Origin: Streptomyces sp. NBC_00425
Lineage (GTDB): Bacteria > Actinomycetota > Actinomycetes > Streptomycetales > Streptomycetaceae
Direction: 5' to 3'
NCBI RefSeq assembly: GCF_036030735.1
Contig: NZ_CP107928.1
Coordinates: forward strand, 8,246,001 to 8,310,000
Length of the DNA: 64,000 nucleotides
A program made the position numbers and the translations under genes. The notes beneath the pieces are model-generated. The model ran no database searches and was not told the origin of the DNA. It worked only from the letters and a program-made list of their open reading frames with translations. The first letter of the stretch is position 1. Every line of letters begins with the position of its first letter. Below are positions 53,556-62,997 of this stretch, one piece after another.

Positions 53556-54050
53556 ATGCGCACTGCCCGGATGATCCTGGCCACCGCGGCGGCCTCGGCC
53601 GCCCTCGCCCTCGGCGCCCCGGGAGCCCACGCGGCCGACGTGGACACGGACCACGCCTCCTCCGTCAGCAAGGAGGACGGATCCTGGTCCGGCAAGGAGG
53701 AGCACGGCAAGGGGGAGCACGGCAAGGGGGAGCACGGCAAGGGGGAGCACGGCAAGGAGGAGCACGGCAAGGGGGAGCACGACGGACCGCACGGCGGGAT
53801 GCACACCGGCGGCGGCGCCCTGACCGAGGGCGGCGACGCCGGCGAGCACGGCTCGGGCTCCCGGGAGGGCGGCAAGGAGGAGTCCGGCGGCTGGAGCGGC
53901 GGTGAGCACGAGAAGCCCAGCGGCGGCATGCACACCGGTGGCGGCGCCCTCGCCGGCCCGTCGACGACGGCGGCCGGACTCGGCGTCCTCGCCGTCGCCG
54001 GCGCGGGCCTCTACGCCCTGCGTCGCCGGACCGCCGTCGGCTCGGCCTGA
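53556..54050 (+). CDS. Secreted Gly/Glu/His-repeat protein, likely sortase substrate
   Basis: The 164-residue protein starts MRTARMILATAAASAALALG with a signal peptide (cleavage near AHAAD). Six KGEHG-type pentapeptide repeats (about residues 46-75) follow. Two copies of GGMHTGGGAL are present; the second precedes a hydrophobic helix (GLGVLAVAGAGLYAL) and RRR, the layout of a cell-wall sorting signal without LPxTG. The class F sortase gene starts 115 bases downstream. I recall similar HTGGG proteins beside class F sortases in Streptomyces. Its function is unknown. Confidence 0.8.
   Translation: MRTARMILATAAASAALALGAPGAHAADVDTDHASSVSKEDGSWSGKEEHGKGEHGKGEHGKGEHGKEEHGKGEHDGPHGGMHTGGGALTEGGDAGEHGSGSREGGKEESGGWSGGEHEKPSGGMHTGGGALAGPSTTAAGLGVLAVAGAGLYALRRRTAVGSA
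53691..53780 (+). repeat. Six 15-base tandem repeats
   Basis: Units GGCAAGGAGGAGCAC or GGCAAGGGGGAGCAC occur six times in a row (positions 53691-53780) and encode the KGEHG-type pentapeptide repeat of the secreted protein. They differ mainly at one A/G position. Slippage would change repeat number without shifting the frame. Confidence 0.9.
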
Positions 54051-54165
54051 CCATGCCGGCCGCGATAGCGAAGCCGCGGCCGCCGCCCGTGCACCCGTGC
54101 GGCGGCCCGGCCCGCTCCCCGCGTCCGTCCGCCCCGCTGCCGCGCCCGAATGAGGTGTTCCACCG

Positions 54166-54921
54166 ATGGCAGTCCCCCCTTCACCGTCCTCCCCTCCCGC
54201 TTCCTCCCCTCCGTCGTCCTCCGGCGCCTCCGGGTCGTCCGGGTCCTCCGGGTCCCCGTCGGAGGGGGGCTCCCGCACCGGCGTGATGATGCTCTGCGCC
54301 ACCGCCGCCGTCTTCCTCGCGATCAGCCTGTGCGGCGGCCACGACCCGTCGTCCGACGGACGCCCCCCGCACGCCCCGCCGGGCGCCTCCGGTCAGGCCA
54401 CCCGTGCCGCCGCCCCGCCGGCCCCGTCCTCGTCGAACGCCCGTGACGCGGAGCCGTCGGGCAGGCATCTGCGCCGATCGAGACCGGTGCGCCTGCTCAT
54501 CCCGAAGATCTCGGTGAACGCCCCTTTCACCGACCTCGCCATCGGCCGCAGCGGCCGGCTGGACCCGCCCCCGGCGGACGACGTCAACCTGGTCGGCTGG
54601 CATGCCAAGGGCGCCTCTCCCGGCGAGGCGGGCACCGCGATCATCGCCGGCCACGTCGACACCAAGACGTCGCCCGCCGTCTTCGCCGGGCTCAGCGCAC
54701 TGACCGAGGGCGACGTCTTCCAGGTCCTGCGGGCCGACGGCAGCAAGCCGTCCTTCCGGGTGGACAGCGTCGAGACCTTCGAGAAGGCCGACTTCCCCGA
54801 CGAACGCGTGTACGGCGACACCTCCGAGGCGCAGGTGCGGCTCATCACCTGCGCGGGGGAGTACGACCGCCGGGTCAAGGACTACACGGACAACCTGGTC
54901 GTCTTCGCGCATCTGCTGTGA
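54166..54921 (+). CDS. Class F sortase
   Basis: The 251-residue protein starts MAVPPSPSSPPASSPPSSSG with a Ser/Pro/Gly-rich cytoplasmic segment, one membrane helix (about 39-56), an extracellular linker, and a sortase barrel (about 105-250). The catalytic His is in IIAGHVDTK, the Cys in RLITCAGEYD and the Arg in YDRRVKDYT. It cuts a sorting motif and links the protein to the cell wall. The preceding gene encodes a likely substrate. It ends 136 bases before the pigment PKS operon on the same strand. Confidence 0.92.
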   Translation: MAVPPSPSSPPASSPPSSSGASGSSGSSGSPSEGGSRTGVMMLCATAAVFLAISLCGGHDPSSDGRPPHAPPGASGQATRAAAPPAPSSSNARDAEPSGRHLRRSRPVRLLIPKISVNAPFTDLAIGRSGRLDPPPADDVNLVGWHAKGASPGEAGTAIIAGHVDTKTSPAVFAGLSALTEGDVFQVLRADGSKPSFRVDSVETFEKADFPDERVYGDTSEAQVRLITCAGEYDRRVKDYTDNLVVFAHLL

Positions 54922-55057
54922 CGTCGGCCCGCCCAGTCACCCACGTAGTTCATCCCCGGTCGCGCGCTCACGGGGACGGGCACACGATCGAGGAACGCTG
55001 ACGTCGCATCACGCGGCCGACGTTCCCTTCCCCCTCCGCGAAGGAGATGTGCGCAGG

Positions 55058-56215
55058 ATGACCACCACGTCCGAACGTGTTGCAGGTTCGCGGGCGCGAC
55101 AGGCGTCGCAACGTGTCTCCCAGTCCGTGTTCGACGGCTCCCGGCTCCGGGTCGTCCTGCTGGTCGACGTCTACGACGGCGCCCAGCAGCAGTTCCTGGA
55201 GGCCTACGAGCAGCTCTGCAACCAGGTCGCCTCCGTCCCCGGGCACGTGAGCGACCAGCTGTGCCAGTCCATCGAGAACCCCTCGCAGTGGCTCATCACC
55301 AGCGAGTGGGAGAGCGCGCCGCCGTTCCTCGCCTGGGTGAACAGCGAGGAACACGTGCGGATGGTGGAGCCGCTGCACAGCTGCGTCCGCGACACCAGGT
55401 CGCTGCGCTTCCACGTGGTCCGCGAGACCGGCGGACCCGCGGCGGACGCGCAGGCGAACCGCCGCAGGCTGCAGACCTCGCCCAGGATCGGCGACGGCGT
55501 GATCCGGCACGCTCTCACCTTCACCGTCAAGCCGGGCAGCGAGGACATCGTTGCCAAGATCCTCGCCGACTACGCCTCGCCCGAGCCGCAGGTCGACGAC
55601 ACCACCCGGCTGTGCCGCACCTCGCTGTTCATGCACGGCAACCGTGTGGTGCGGGCCATCGAGGTGCGGGGCGACCTGCTGTCGGCGCTGCGCCACGTCT
55701 CCCGCCAGCCCGAGGTGCGGGCCGTCGAGGAGGCCATCAACCCCTATCTGGAGCAGGACCGGGACCTCAACGACCCCGAGTCCGCCCGGGTCTTCTTCAC
55801 CCGGGCCGCGCTGCCCGCCGTCCACCATGTGACGGCGGACCGGCAGGACCCCCAGGCCGAGCGGTACGCCCTGTACTACCCGGCCCGGCCGGACCGCGGC
55901 ATGAAGCTGGCCGAGCTGCTCGCCCGGCAGGACGAGGCGGCGGCCGACGACCCGCGCAACCCGGTGCTGCGCAGCACGATCTTCCAGCGCGACGACGTCG
56001 TCGTACGGCTGATCGACGTGCGCGGCGGACTCGACGGCGCCGACCCCGGCCAGGCCCTCGGCCTGTCCGACCCCGCGCAGGCCGCCGAGCTGACGACGCT
56101 CGCGGAAGGCATCGCCGACGCGGCCCCGGCCGGCGCGAAGGACGCCCTGCTCGCGCGGTTCATCGAGCGCGCGCGCATGGACCTCGTCACCGACCGTCGG
56201 TCGCCCGACGCCTGA
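55058..56215 (+). CDS. Spore pigment protein, SchA/CurD-like (WhiE-I-like)
   Basis: The 385-residue protein starts [20 protein letters not shown]. Residues about 28-110 form an ABM-like monooxygenase ferredoxin fold ([20 protein letters not shown]), and the C-terminal part has two SchA/CurD-like repeats ([33 protein letters not shown]). Such proteins open spore-pigment clusters and are needed for pigment maturation; their chemistry is unproven. AAGGAG precedes the start at some distance; an in-frame GTG nine bases upstream is too close to it. It heads a six-base-spaced operon. Confidence 0.85.
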   Translation: MTTTSERVAGSRARQASQRVSQSVFDGSRLRVVLLVDVYDGAQQQFLEAYEQLCNQVASVPGHVSDQLCQSIENPSQWLITSEWESAPPFLAWVNSEEHVRMVEPLHSCVRDTRSLRFHVVRETGGPAADAQANRRRLQTSPRIGDGVIRHALTFTVKPGSEDIVAKILADYASPEPQVDDTTRLCRTSLFMHGNRVVRAIEVRGDLLSALRHVSRQPEVRAVEEAINPYLEQDRDLNDPESARVFFTRAALPAVHHVTADRQDPQAERYALYYPARPDRGMKLAELLARQDEAAADDPRNPVLRSTIFQRDDVVVRLIDVRGGLDGADPGQALGLSDPAQAAELTTLAEGIADAAPAGAKDALLARFIERARMDLVTDRRSPDA

Positions 56216-56286
56216 TCCGTCATCACGTGGGCCGGGGCGGCGACCCGCCCCCCCACCTCGGTGCAGTACACCATCGGAGGAACGTC

Positions 56287-56730
56287 GTGATCACATCCCG
56301 TCCCAGAGTCGTGGATCTCAGCGAGGTCGAGCCCAACACCCGCCGCGGCGGCGACCTGCGCGCCATGCTCACCCCGGCCACCGTCGGCTCGACCAGCGGG
56401 TTCATGGGCCTGGCCATCATCAAGCCCGGCGACCGCATCGGCGAGCACTACCACCCGTACTCCGAGGAGTTCGTGTACGTCGTGTGCGGCCAGCTGGAAG
56501 TGGACCTCGACGGCGAGGCCCAGGCGCTGCAGCCCGAGCAGGGGCTGCTGATCCCGCTCGGCATGCGCCACCGCTTCCGCAACGTCGGCAAGGTGGAGGC
56601 CCGGATGGTCTTCCACCTCGGCCCGCTGGCCCCGAGCCCGCCGCTCGGCCACGTCGACACCGAGGGGACCGACGCCGAGGCCGTGGTGATCGGCGCCGAG
56701 GTCGCCGGCCGACGTCAGGTCCGGTCATGA
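56287..56730 (+). CDS. Cupin-domain protein of pigment cluster (WhiE-II-like)
   Basis: The 147-residue protein starts (GTG) [20 protein letters not shown] and has one cupin barrel with [20 protein letters not shown] (metal-binding His/Glu) and [17 protein letters not shown]. Cupins of this place in whiE-type clusters are thought to help early tailoring. CGGAGG precedes the GTG. Its stop overlaps the ketosynthase start (ATGA). Confidence 0.88.
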   Translation: MITSRPRVVDLSEVEPNTRRGGDLRAMLTPATVGSTSGFMGLAIIKPGDRIGEHYHPYSEEFVYVVCGQLEVDLDGEAQALQPEQGLLIPLGMRHRFRNVGKVEARMVFHLGPLAPSPPLGHVDTEGTDAEAVVIGAEVAGRRQVRS

Positions 56731-57995
56731 CGAGACGGGTGGCGGTCACCGGCATAGGCATCGTCGCCCCCGGCGGCATAGGCGTCCCCGCGTTCTGGAA
56801 CCTCCTCGTCGAGGGCCGCACGGCGACGCGGGGCATCACGTTCTTCGACCCGGCCGGTCTGCGGTCCCGGATCGCCGCCGAGTGCGACTTCGACCCGGCG
56901 GCGCACGGACTGGACGCCGGGGACGTCGAACGCTGCGACCGCTACATCCAGTTCGCCATGGTCGCCGGAGACGAGGCGGTCCGGGACGCGGGTCTCGACC
57001 TCGCGGCGGAGAACCCCTGGCGGGTGGGCGTCTCCCTGGGCACGGCGGTCGGCGGGACCACCCGGCTGGAGAACGACTACGTGCTGGTCAGCCATCACGG
57101 ACAGCGCTGGGACGTCGACCACCGCCAGGCCGCCCCGCAGCTGCACCGCGCGTTCACCCCCAGCACCCTCGCCTCGACGGTGGCCGAGCGGTTCGGCGCG
57201 CGGGGGCCGGTGCAGACCGTCTCCACGGGCTGCACCTCCGGCCTCGACGCGGTCGGGTACGCCTTCCACACGGTGGAGGAGGGCCGGGCCGACATCTGCA
57301 TCGCCGGCGCCTCGGACTCGCCGATCTCCCCGATCACCATGGCCTGCTTCGACGCGATCAAGGCCACCTCCTCCCACAACGACGACCCCGCCCACGCCTC
57401 GCGTCCCTTCGACGCCGACCGCGACGGGTTCGTCATGGGGGAGGGCGGCGCGGTGCTCGTCCTGGAGGAGCTGGAGCACGCGCGGGCCCGCGGCGCGCAC
57501 GTGTACTGCGAGCTCGGCGGGTACGCCACCTTCGGCAACGCGTACCACATGACCGGCCTGACCAGCGAGGGCCTGGAGATGGCCCGGGCCATCGAGGACG
57601 CCCTCGACCACGCGCGGACCGACGCCGGCGCGGTCGACTACGTCAACGCGCACGGCTCGGGCACCAAGCAGAACGACCGCCACGAGACCGCCGCGGTGAA
57701 GCGGGTCCTGGGCCGGCACGCCTACGACACCCCCATGAGTTCCATCAAGTCGATGGTGGGCCACTCCCTGGGCGCCATCGGAGCGATCGAACTCGTCGCC
57801 TGCGTCCTGGCGTTGGCCCACCAGGTGGTACCGCCGACCGCGAACTACGAGACGCCCGACCCCGAGTGCGACCTGGACTACGTCCCGCGCGTGGCGCGTG
57901 AGCGCAAGCTCTCCAGCGTGCTCTCGGTGGGCAGCGGGTTCGGCGGATTCCAGTCCGCGGTGGTCATGAACCGGCCGAGGGAGAAGACACGATGA
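56727..57995 (+). CDS. Type II PKS ketosynthase alpha subunit (WhiE-III-like)
   Basis: The 422-residue protein starts [20 protein letters not shown]. Its active-site Cys is in [16 protein letters not shown] (about residue 169), with catalytic His residues in [11 protein letters not shown] and [10 protein letters not shown]. It extends the polyketide chain with malonyl-ACP together with the chain length factor. The neighbours (cupin, CLF, ACP, aromatase, cyclase) are in spore-pigment order. It overlaps the CLF gene (ATGA). Confidence 0.95.
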   Translation: MTRRVAVTGIGIVAPGGIGVPAFWNLLVEGRTATRGITFFDPAGLRSRIAAECDFDPAAHGLDAGDVERCDRYIQFAMVAGDEAVRDAGLDLAAENPWRVGVSLGTAVGGTTRLENDYVLVSHHGQRWDVDHRQAAPQLHRAFTPSTLASTVAERFGARGPVQTVSTGCTSGLDAVGYAFHTVEEGRADICIAGASDSPISPITMACFDAIKATSSHNDDPAHASRPFDADRDGFVMGEGGAVLVLEELEHARARGAHVYCELGGYATFGNAYHMTGLTSEGLEMARAIEDALDHARTDAGAVDYVNAHGSGTKQNDRHETAAVKRVLGRHAYDTPMSSIKSMVGHSLGAIGAIELVACVLALAHQVVPPTANYETPDPECDLDYVPRVARERKLSSVLSVGSGFGGFQSAVVMNRPREKTR

Positions 57996-59242
57996 GCGAA
58001 CCCCTTCCACGGCGCGCGGCCGTCACGGGAATCGGCGTGGTCGCGCCCAATGGAGCCAGCACCGAGACCTTCTGGAAGTCCTCGAAGGAGGGCATCAGCG
58101 TCCTGGAGCGGGTCACCCGCGAGGGCTGTGAGCACCTCCCGCTGCGGGTGGCCGGCCAGGTCCGCGACTTCGACCCGTCGGCGGCGATCGAGGAGCGCTA
58201 CCTCGTCCAGACCGACCGGTTCACGCACTTCGCGATGGCCGCCGCGGACCTCGCGCTGGACGACGCCGGACTCGGCCGGCCGGAGACCGACGCCGCGCCG
58301 TACTCCGTCGGCGTGGTCACCGCGGCCGGCTCCGGCGGCGGCGAGTTCGGCCAGCGCGAGCTCCAGCAGCTGTGGAGCAAGGGCAGCCGTTATGTCGGCC
58401 CGTACCAGTCCATCGCCTGGTTCTACGCCGCCAGCACCGGCCAGATCTCCATCCGTCGCGGGTTCAAGGGCCCCTGCTCGGTCGTCGCCGCCGACGAGGC
58501 CGGCGGCCTCGACGCCCTCGCCCACGCGGCGCGTGCCGTGCGGCGCGGCACCGACGTGATCGTGGCCGGGGCGACCGAGGCGCCGATCGCGCCGTACTCG
58601 ATGGTCTGCCAGCTCGGCTACGAGGAACTCAGCACGGTCGACGACCCGGCCCGTGCCTACCGCCCGTTCACGTCGGCGGCCTGCGGGTTCGTACCGGCCG
58701 AGGGCGGCGCCATGGTCGTGGTGGAGGCGGCGGAGTCGGCCCGGGCGCGCGGCGCCCGGGTGCGGGCCTTCCTCGCCGGGCACGCGGCCACCTTCACCGG
58801 CGCCTCCCACTGGGAGGAGTCCCGGCAGGGCCTCGCCGAGGCGATCCGGGGAGCGCTGGAGGAGGCGGACTGCGCCCCGGAGGAGATCGACGTGGTCTTC
58901 GCCGACGCGCTCGGCGTCCCGGCCGCGGACCGCGCCGAGGCCCTGGCCATCGTCGACGCGCTCGGCCCGCGCGGCGCCCGGGTGCCCGTCACCGCGCCCA
59001 AGACCGGTATCGGCCGCGGCTACTGCGCGGCGCCGCTGATGGACACCGCGGCGGCGGTGCTCGCCATGGAGCACGGCCTGATCCCACCCACCCCCAACGT
59101 CTTCGACATCTGCCATGACCTCGACCTCGTGACCGGCCGCGCCCGCACCGCAGAGGTGCGCACCGCCCTGGTCCTGAGCCGGGGGCTCATGGGCTCCAAC
59201 TCGGCGCTGGTGCTGCGGCACGGCGTCGCCGACGCCTCGTAG
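57992..59242 (+). CDS. Type II PKS chain length factor, KS-beta (WhiE-IV-like)
   Basis: The 416-residue protein starts [20 protein letters not shown]. At the place of the ketosynthase Cys it has [16 protein letters not shown], with Glu where many chain length factors have Gln; no Cys nucleophile is present, as expected for this subunit. It sets chain length and starts decarboxylation. The Glu is recalled in spore-pigment CLFs. It begins in overlap with the KS-alpha stop and ends 43 bases before the ACP gene. Confidence 0.94.
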   Translation: MSEPLPRRAAVTGIGVVAPNGASTETFWKSSKEGISVLERVTREGCEHLPLRVAGQVRDFDPSAAIEERYLVQTDRFTHFAMAAADLALDDAGLGRPETDAAPYSVGVVTAAGSGGGEFGQRELQQLWSKGSRYVGPYQSIAWFYAASTGQISIRRGFKGPCSVVAADEAGGLDALAHAARAVRRGTDVIVAGATEAPIAPYSMVCQLGYEELSTVDDPARAYRPFTSAACGFVPAEGGAMVVVEAAESARARGARVRAFLAGHAATFTGASHWEESRQGLAEAIRGALEEADCAPEEIDVVFADALGVPAADRAEALAIVDALGPRGARVPVTAPKTGIGRGYCAAPLMDTAAAVLAMEHGLIPPTPNVFDICHDLDLVTGRARTAEVRTALVLSRGLMGSNSALVLRHGVADAS

Positions 59243-59285
59243 CGGGGCGTCGCGCAGCAGGGAAGCAGCAGAGGAGAGGAACCCC

Positions 59286-60021
<736 letters not shown>

Positions 60022-60041
60022 CCCGTTCGGAGGACGGCCCC

Positions 60042-60374
60042 ATGCACCAAGCACTGATCGTCGCCCGGATGGCCCCGGGATCGGCGCCCGACATCGCCAA
60101 GGTGTTCGAGGAGTCCGACCGCGGAGAGCTTCCCCAGCTCGTCGGCGTCGTCCGGCGCAGCCTCTTCCAGTTCGGCGACGTCTACATGCATCTGATCGAG
60201 TCCGAGCGCGACCCCGGGCCCGCCATCGCCAGGATCACCGGGCATCCGGAGTTCCGGGACGTCAGCGAGCGGCTGTCCTCGTACGTCAGCGCGTACGACC
60301 CCGAGACCTGGCGGTCCCCGAAGGACGCCATGGCGCAGCGCTTCTACCTCTGGGAGCGCGAGCCGGCCCGCTGA
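60042..60374 (+). CDS. Polyketide cyclase, TcmI family (WhiE-VII-like)
   Basis: The 110-residue protein starts MHQALIVARMAPGSAPDIAK, a dimeric ferredoxin-like fold as in TcmI: FEESDRGELPQLVGVVRRSL and LIESERDPGPAIARITGH. It catalyses a late ring closure. GGAGGA precedes the ATG. It ends the pigment operon, followed by a strong hairpin. Confidence 0.92.
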   Translation: MHQALIVARMAPGSAPDIAKVFEESDRGELPQLVGVVRRSLFQFGDVYMHLIESERDPGPAIARITGHPEFRDVSERLSSYVSAYDPETWRSPKDAMAQRFYLWEREPAR

Positions 60375-60380
60375 GCCGTG

Positions 60381-60414
60381 CCGGACCACACCGGTCGCCG
60401 GACCACACCGGTCG
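60381..60414. repeat. Direct repeat of 17 bases before the pigment-operon terminator
   Basis: CCGGACCACACCGGTCG occurs twice head to tail at 60381-60397 and 60398-60414. The second copy enters the left arm of the terminator hairpin. It probably arose by local duplication. Confidence 0.8.
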
Positions 60415-60449
60415 CCGGGCCCGCGACGCTGCGGGCCCGGCGACCGGTG
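60406..60449. terminator. Strong terminator between pigment operon and O-methyltransferase
   Basis: A perfect 19-bp stem (60406-60424 with 60431-60449) and six-base loop lie between two convergent genes, about 32 bases after the cyclase stop and 37 before the methyltransferase stop. It can act in both directions. Confidence 0.85.
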
Positions 60450-60485
60450 GTCTGTGGGGGAACGGGTGCGACGGGCGCGACCGGG

Positions 60486-61553
60486 TCAGCCCGGGACGTG
60501 GCAGTCGAACGCGTGCAGGTAGGGGTTGACCGGGCTGATGTCGTCGATGACCAGTCCGGCGGCGGTCAGCCGGGCGACCATGCTCTCGGTGGTGTGCTTC
60601 GCCCCGCCGACGTTGAGCAGCAGCATCAGGTCCATCGCGGTGCTGAACCGCATCGACGGCGTGTCGTCGACGAGGTTCTCGATGACCACGACCCGGGTGC
60701 CCGGGCCGCCCGCCTCACGGACGTTGCGCAGCGTGCGGGCGGTGCTCTCGTCGTCCCACTCGAGGATGTTCTTGATGACGTAGACGTCGGCCTCGACCGG
60801 GACGGCCTCGCGCACGTCGCCGGGCACGATCCGGGCCCGGTCGGCGAGGTCGCCGCCCGCGAGCAGCCTCGGCACCGCGTTCTCCACCACCCGGGGCAGG
60901 TCGAGCAGCGCGCCCCGCATCGCCGGGTACTTGTCGAGCAGGCTCGCCACCACGTGCCCCTGGCCGCCGCCGAGGTCGGCTACCGACGCACACTCCGACA
61001 GGTCGAGGAACGCCGCGACGTCCCGCGCCGACTGCACGCTGGACGTGGTCATCGCGCGGTTGAAGACGTCGGCGGACTCCGGCGCGTCCTCGTTGAGGTA
61101 GGTGAAGAACTCCTTCCCGTACAGGCCCTCCACGACGTTGTGCCCGGTGCGCACCGCCTCGTCCAGGAGCGGCCAGGCGTCCCAGGTCCAGGGCTCGGTG
61201 CACCACAGAGTGATGGCGCGCATGCTGTTCGGGTCGTCCTCGCGCAGCAGCCGTGAGACGTCGGTGTGCGCGAACGTGCCGTCCGGCCGCTCGGCGAAGA
61301 CGCCGTAGCAGGACAGGGCCCGCAGCAGCCGCCGCAGCTGCCGGGGTTCGGCCTTCACCGCGGCCGCGAGGTCCTCCACGGGCAGCGGGCTGTCGCCGAG
61401 GGCGTCGGCGACGCCCAGCCGGGCGGCCGCGCGCAGGGCGGCGGCGCACGCGGCCCCGAACGCGAGCTCCCGCATCCGCATGGAGGGCGGCGGGGCGGGG
61501 GGTGGGTCCTGCTCGGGCGGGTCCGACAGCTTGGGGGACTGAACGGTCGTCAT
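60486..61553 (-). CDS. SAM-dependent O-methyltransferase (acyl/aromatic type)
   Basis: The 355-residue protein starts MTTVQSPKLSDPPEQDPPPA. It has an N-terminal dimerisation winged helix (about 30-110) and a SAM domain with SVADLGGGQGHVVASLLDKY, DLPRVVENA and KNILEWDDESTARTLRNV, the plant-caffeate-type family of antibiotic O-methyltransferases such as TcmN-like partners. It is convergent with the pigment operon and may methylate the pigment or another product; that link is inferred from proximity. Upstream are four 9-base tandem repeats. Confidence 0.9.
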   Translation of the reverse strand: MTTVQSPKLSDPPEQDPPPAPPPSMRMRELAFGAACAAALRAAARLGVADALGDSPLPVEDLAAAVKAEPRQLRRLLRALSCYGVFAERPDGTFAHTDVSRLLREDDPNSMRAITLWCTEPWTWDAWPLLDEAVRTGHNVVEGLYGKEFFTYLNEDAPESADVFNRAMTTSSVQSARDVAAFLDLSECASVADLGGGQGHVVASLLDKYPAMRGALLDLPRVVENAVPRLLAGGDLADRARIVPGDVREAVPVEADVYVIKNILEWDDESTARTLRNVREAGGPGTRVVVIENLVDDTPSMRFSTAMDLMLLLNVGGAKHTTESMVARLTAAGLVIDDISPVNPYLHAFDCHVPG

Positions 61554-61592
61554 GTGCCGCCTTCCTTCGTTCTCGGATGCCAGGAGTTCGTC

Positions 61593-61628
61593 GTGCTTCA
61601 GGTGCTCGAAGTGCTCGAAGTGCTTCGG
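61593..61628. repeat. Four 9-base tandem repeats upstream of the O-methyltransferase
   Basis: Units GTGCTTCAG, GTGCTCGAA, GTGCTCGAA and GTGCTTCGG run in tandem at 61593-61628, 40 to 75 bases upstream of the methyltransferase start and just past the end of the beta-helix gene. They may be regulator half-sites or simple duplications. Confidence 0.6.
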
Positions 61629-61647
61629 GGCCTTGCGGCGCCGTCGG

Positions 61648-62868
61648 TCAGCGACGGGTGCGGTCGGCCGGGAGGCACAGGCCCGCGGGCTTCGACGCCG
61701 CGCAGGCGTTGCCCTCGAAGGTGTTGCCCTTGCCTGCGGTGTCCGCGTTGACCAGGTCCGCCGGGGCGTTGCCCTCGAGCGTGTTGTCGCTGATCCGGTT
61801 CCGCTCGCTGGGGGTGCCGACGAAGCTCTTGAACAGCACGATGCCGCCGGAGAGGGGGGACGCGCCGACGTTGTCCCTGATGACGTTGCGGGTGATCAGG
61901 CTGTCCTCGGCGCCGGTCAGCACGATGCCGGAGCCCTGGAGGGCGTCCAGCCGGGCGGTCTTCGGGCACGACTTGTTGTTGCGCTCGATACGGTTCTCCG
62001 TCACCGTCACCAGGCCGGCCCGCGGCTTGTTCTCGTCGCCGACGACGAACACCGCCGCGCAGTTGCCGGTGAGGCGGTTGGACGCGAGGGTGAGGTTGCG
62101 CAGCCGGCGGACGGTGACGCCGATCCGGTTGCCCTCGAGCCGGTTGCGCTCGACGACCGTTCCCTCGGTGTCGACGGCGCCCATCTCCTCCTTGACGGAG
62201 TTGGCGAGGAACAGGCCCGCGTCGCCGTTGTCCCGTGCGGTGTTGCCCCGGAACACGCCGTGCAGGGAGCCCTCCTGGGCGATGCCCCACACACCGTTCT
62301 TCTCGGCGGTGACGTTGCGCACCGTCAGGTTGTCGGCGGCCATGGCGTAGACGCCGGACCGGGTGAAGCCCGTGACGGTCAGGTTCGCGACGGTGACGTC
62401 CTCGACGTGCTGTTCCTTCGTGCCGAGCACGCAGACGCCGTTGCCGCTCTCGGCGCAGCCCTCGGCGGCCTTGACGGCGGGCTTGGCCGCCGGCTTCGCA
62501 CCGGGCTTGGCCGCCGGCTTCGCGGCGGGCTTCGTCGCGGGCTTGGCGGCGCCCGCACCGGTGGCGGTGCCCGCGGTGCCCGCCGCGGCGGCGCCGGAGA
62601 CGGCGGCCGGCCGGATGACCGTGCCGCGGCCCATGCCGCGCAGGGTCAGCCCGGGCGTCTTCACGGTGACGCTCTCGCGGTAGGTGCCGAAGGCCACCAG
62701 AACGGTGTCGCCCGGCGCCGCGGCGTCCACGGCCTGCTGGATCGATTGTCCCGGATGCACGAGGTGCACCTGGTGCGCCGTGTGCCCGGCGGTGGGGGAG
62801 GCGGCGCCGAGCCCCGTCCCGAGGAGGGTCGCTGTGCACGCCAGGTACGCGATATGGCATTTCTTCAT
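61648..62868 (-). CDS. Secreted right-handed parallel beta-helix protein
   Basis: The 406-residue protein starts MKKCHIAYLACTATLLGTGL with a signal peptide (core about residues 6-20). Repeated beta-helix turns carry N-x-[LIV]-T-G/N-N-x-I motifs (for example NLTVTGFTRSGVYAMAADNL; NRIERNNKSC), as in carbohydrate-active or surface proteins. An Ala/Lys/Pro-rich insert (about 108-138) interrupts the second turn. I chose the ATG at 62866-62868; a GTG nine bases upstream is possible. No enzyme activity can be assigned. Confidence 0.85.
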   Translation of the reverse strand: MKKCHIAYLACTATLLGTGLGAASPTAGHTAHQVHLVHPGQSIQQAVDAAAPGDTVLVAFGTYRESVTVKTPGLTLRGMGRGTVIRPAAVSGAAAAGTAGTATGAGAAKPATKPAAKPAAKPGAKPAAKPAVKAAEGCAESGNGVCVLGTKEQHVEDVTVANLTVTGFTRSGVYAMAADNLTVRNVTAEKNGVWGIAQEGSLHGVFRGNTARDNGDAGLFLANSVKEEMGAVDTEGTVVERNRLEGNRIGVTVRRLRNLTLASNRLTGNCAAVFVVGDENKPRAGLVTVTENRIERNNKSCPKTARLDALQGSGIVLTGAEDSLITRNVIRDNVGASPLSGGIVLFKSFVGTPSERNRISDNTLEGNAPADLVNADTAGKGNTFEGNACAASKPAGLCLPADRTRR

Positions 62869-62997
62869 ATCGCGCACGCTATGACCCGATGCCGGGTTAA
62901 CCGGCGGGATGGGCCATCCAAGGGCGTGTCCGGCGTGTCCGCCCCCGTCGCCGCCCCCTGCGGGCGGGCCGCGGGGGCGGCTACGGGGGCGGCGCCC

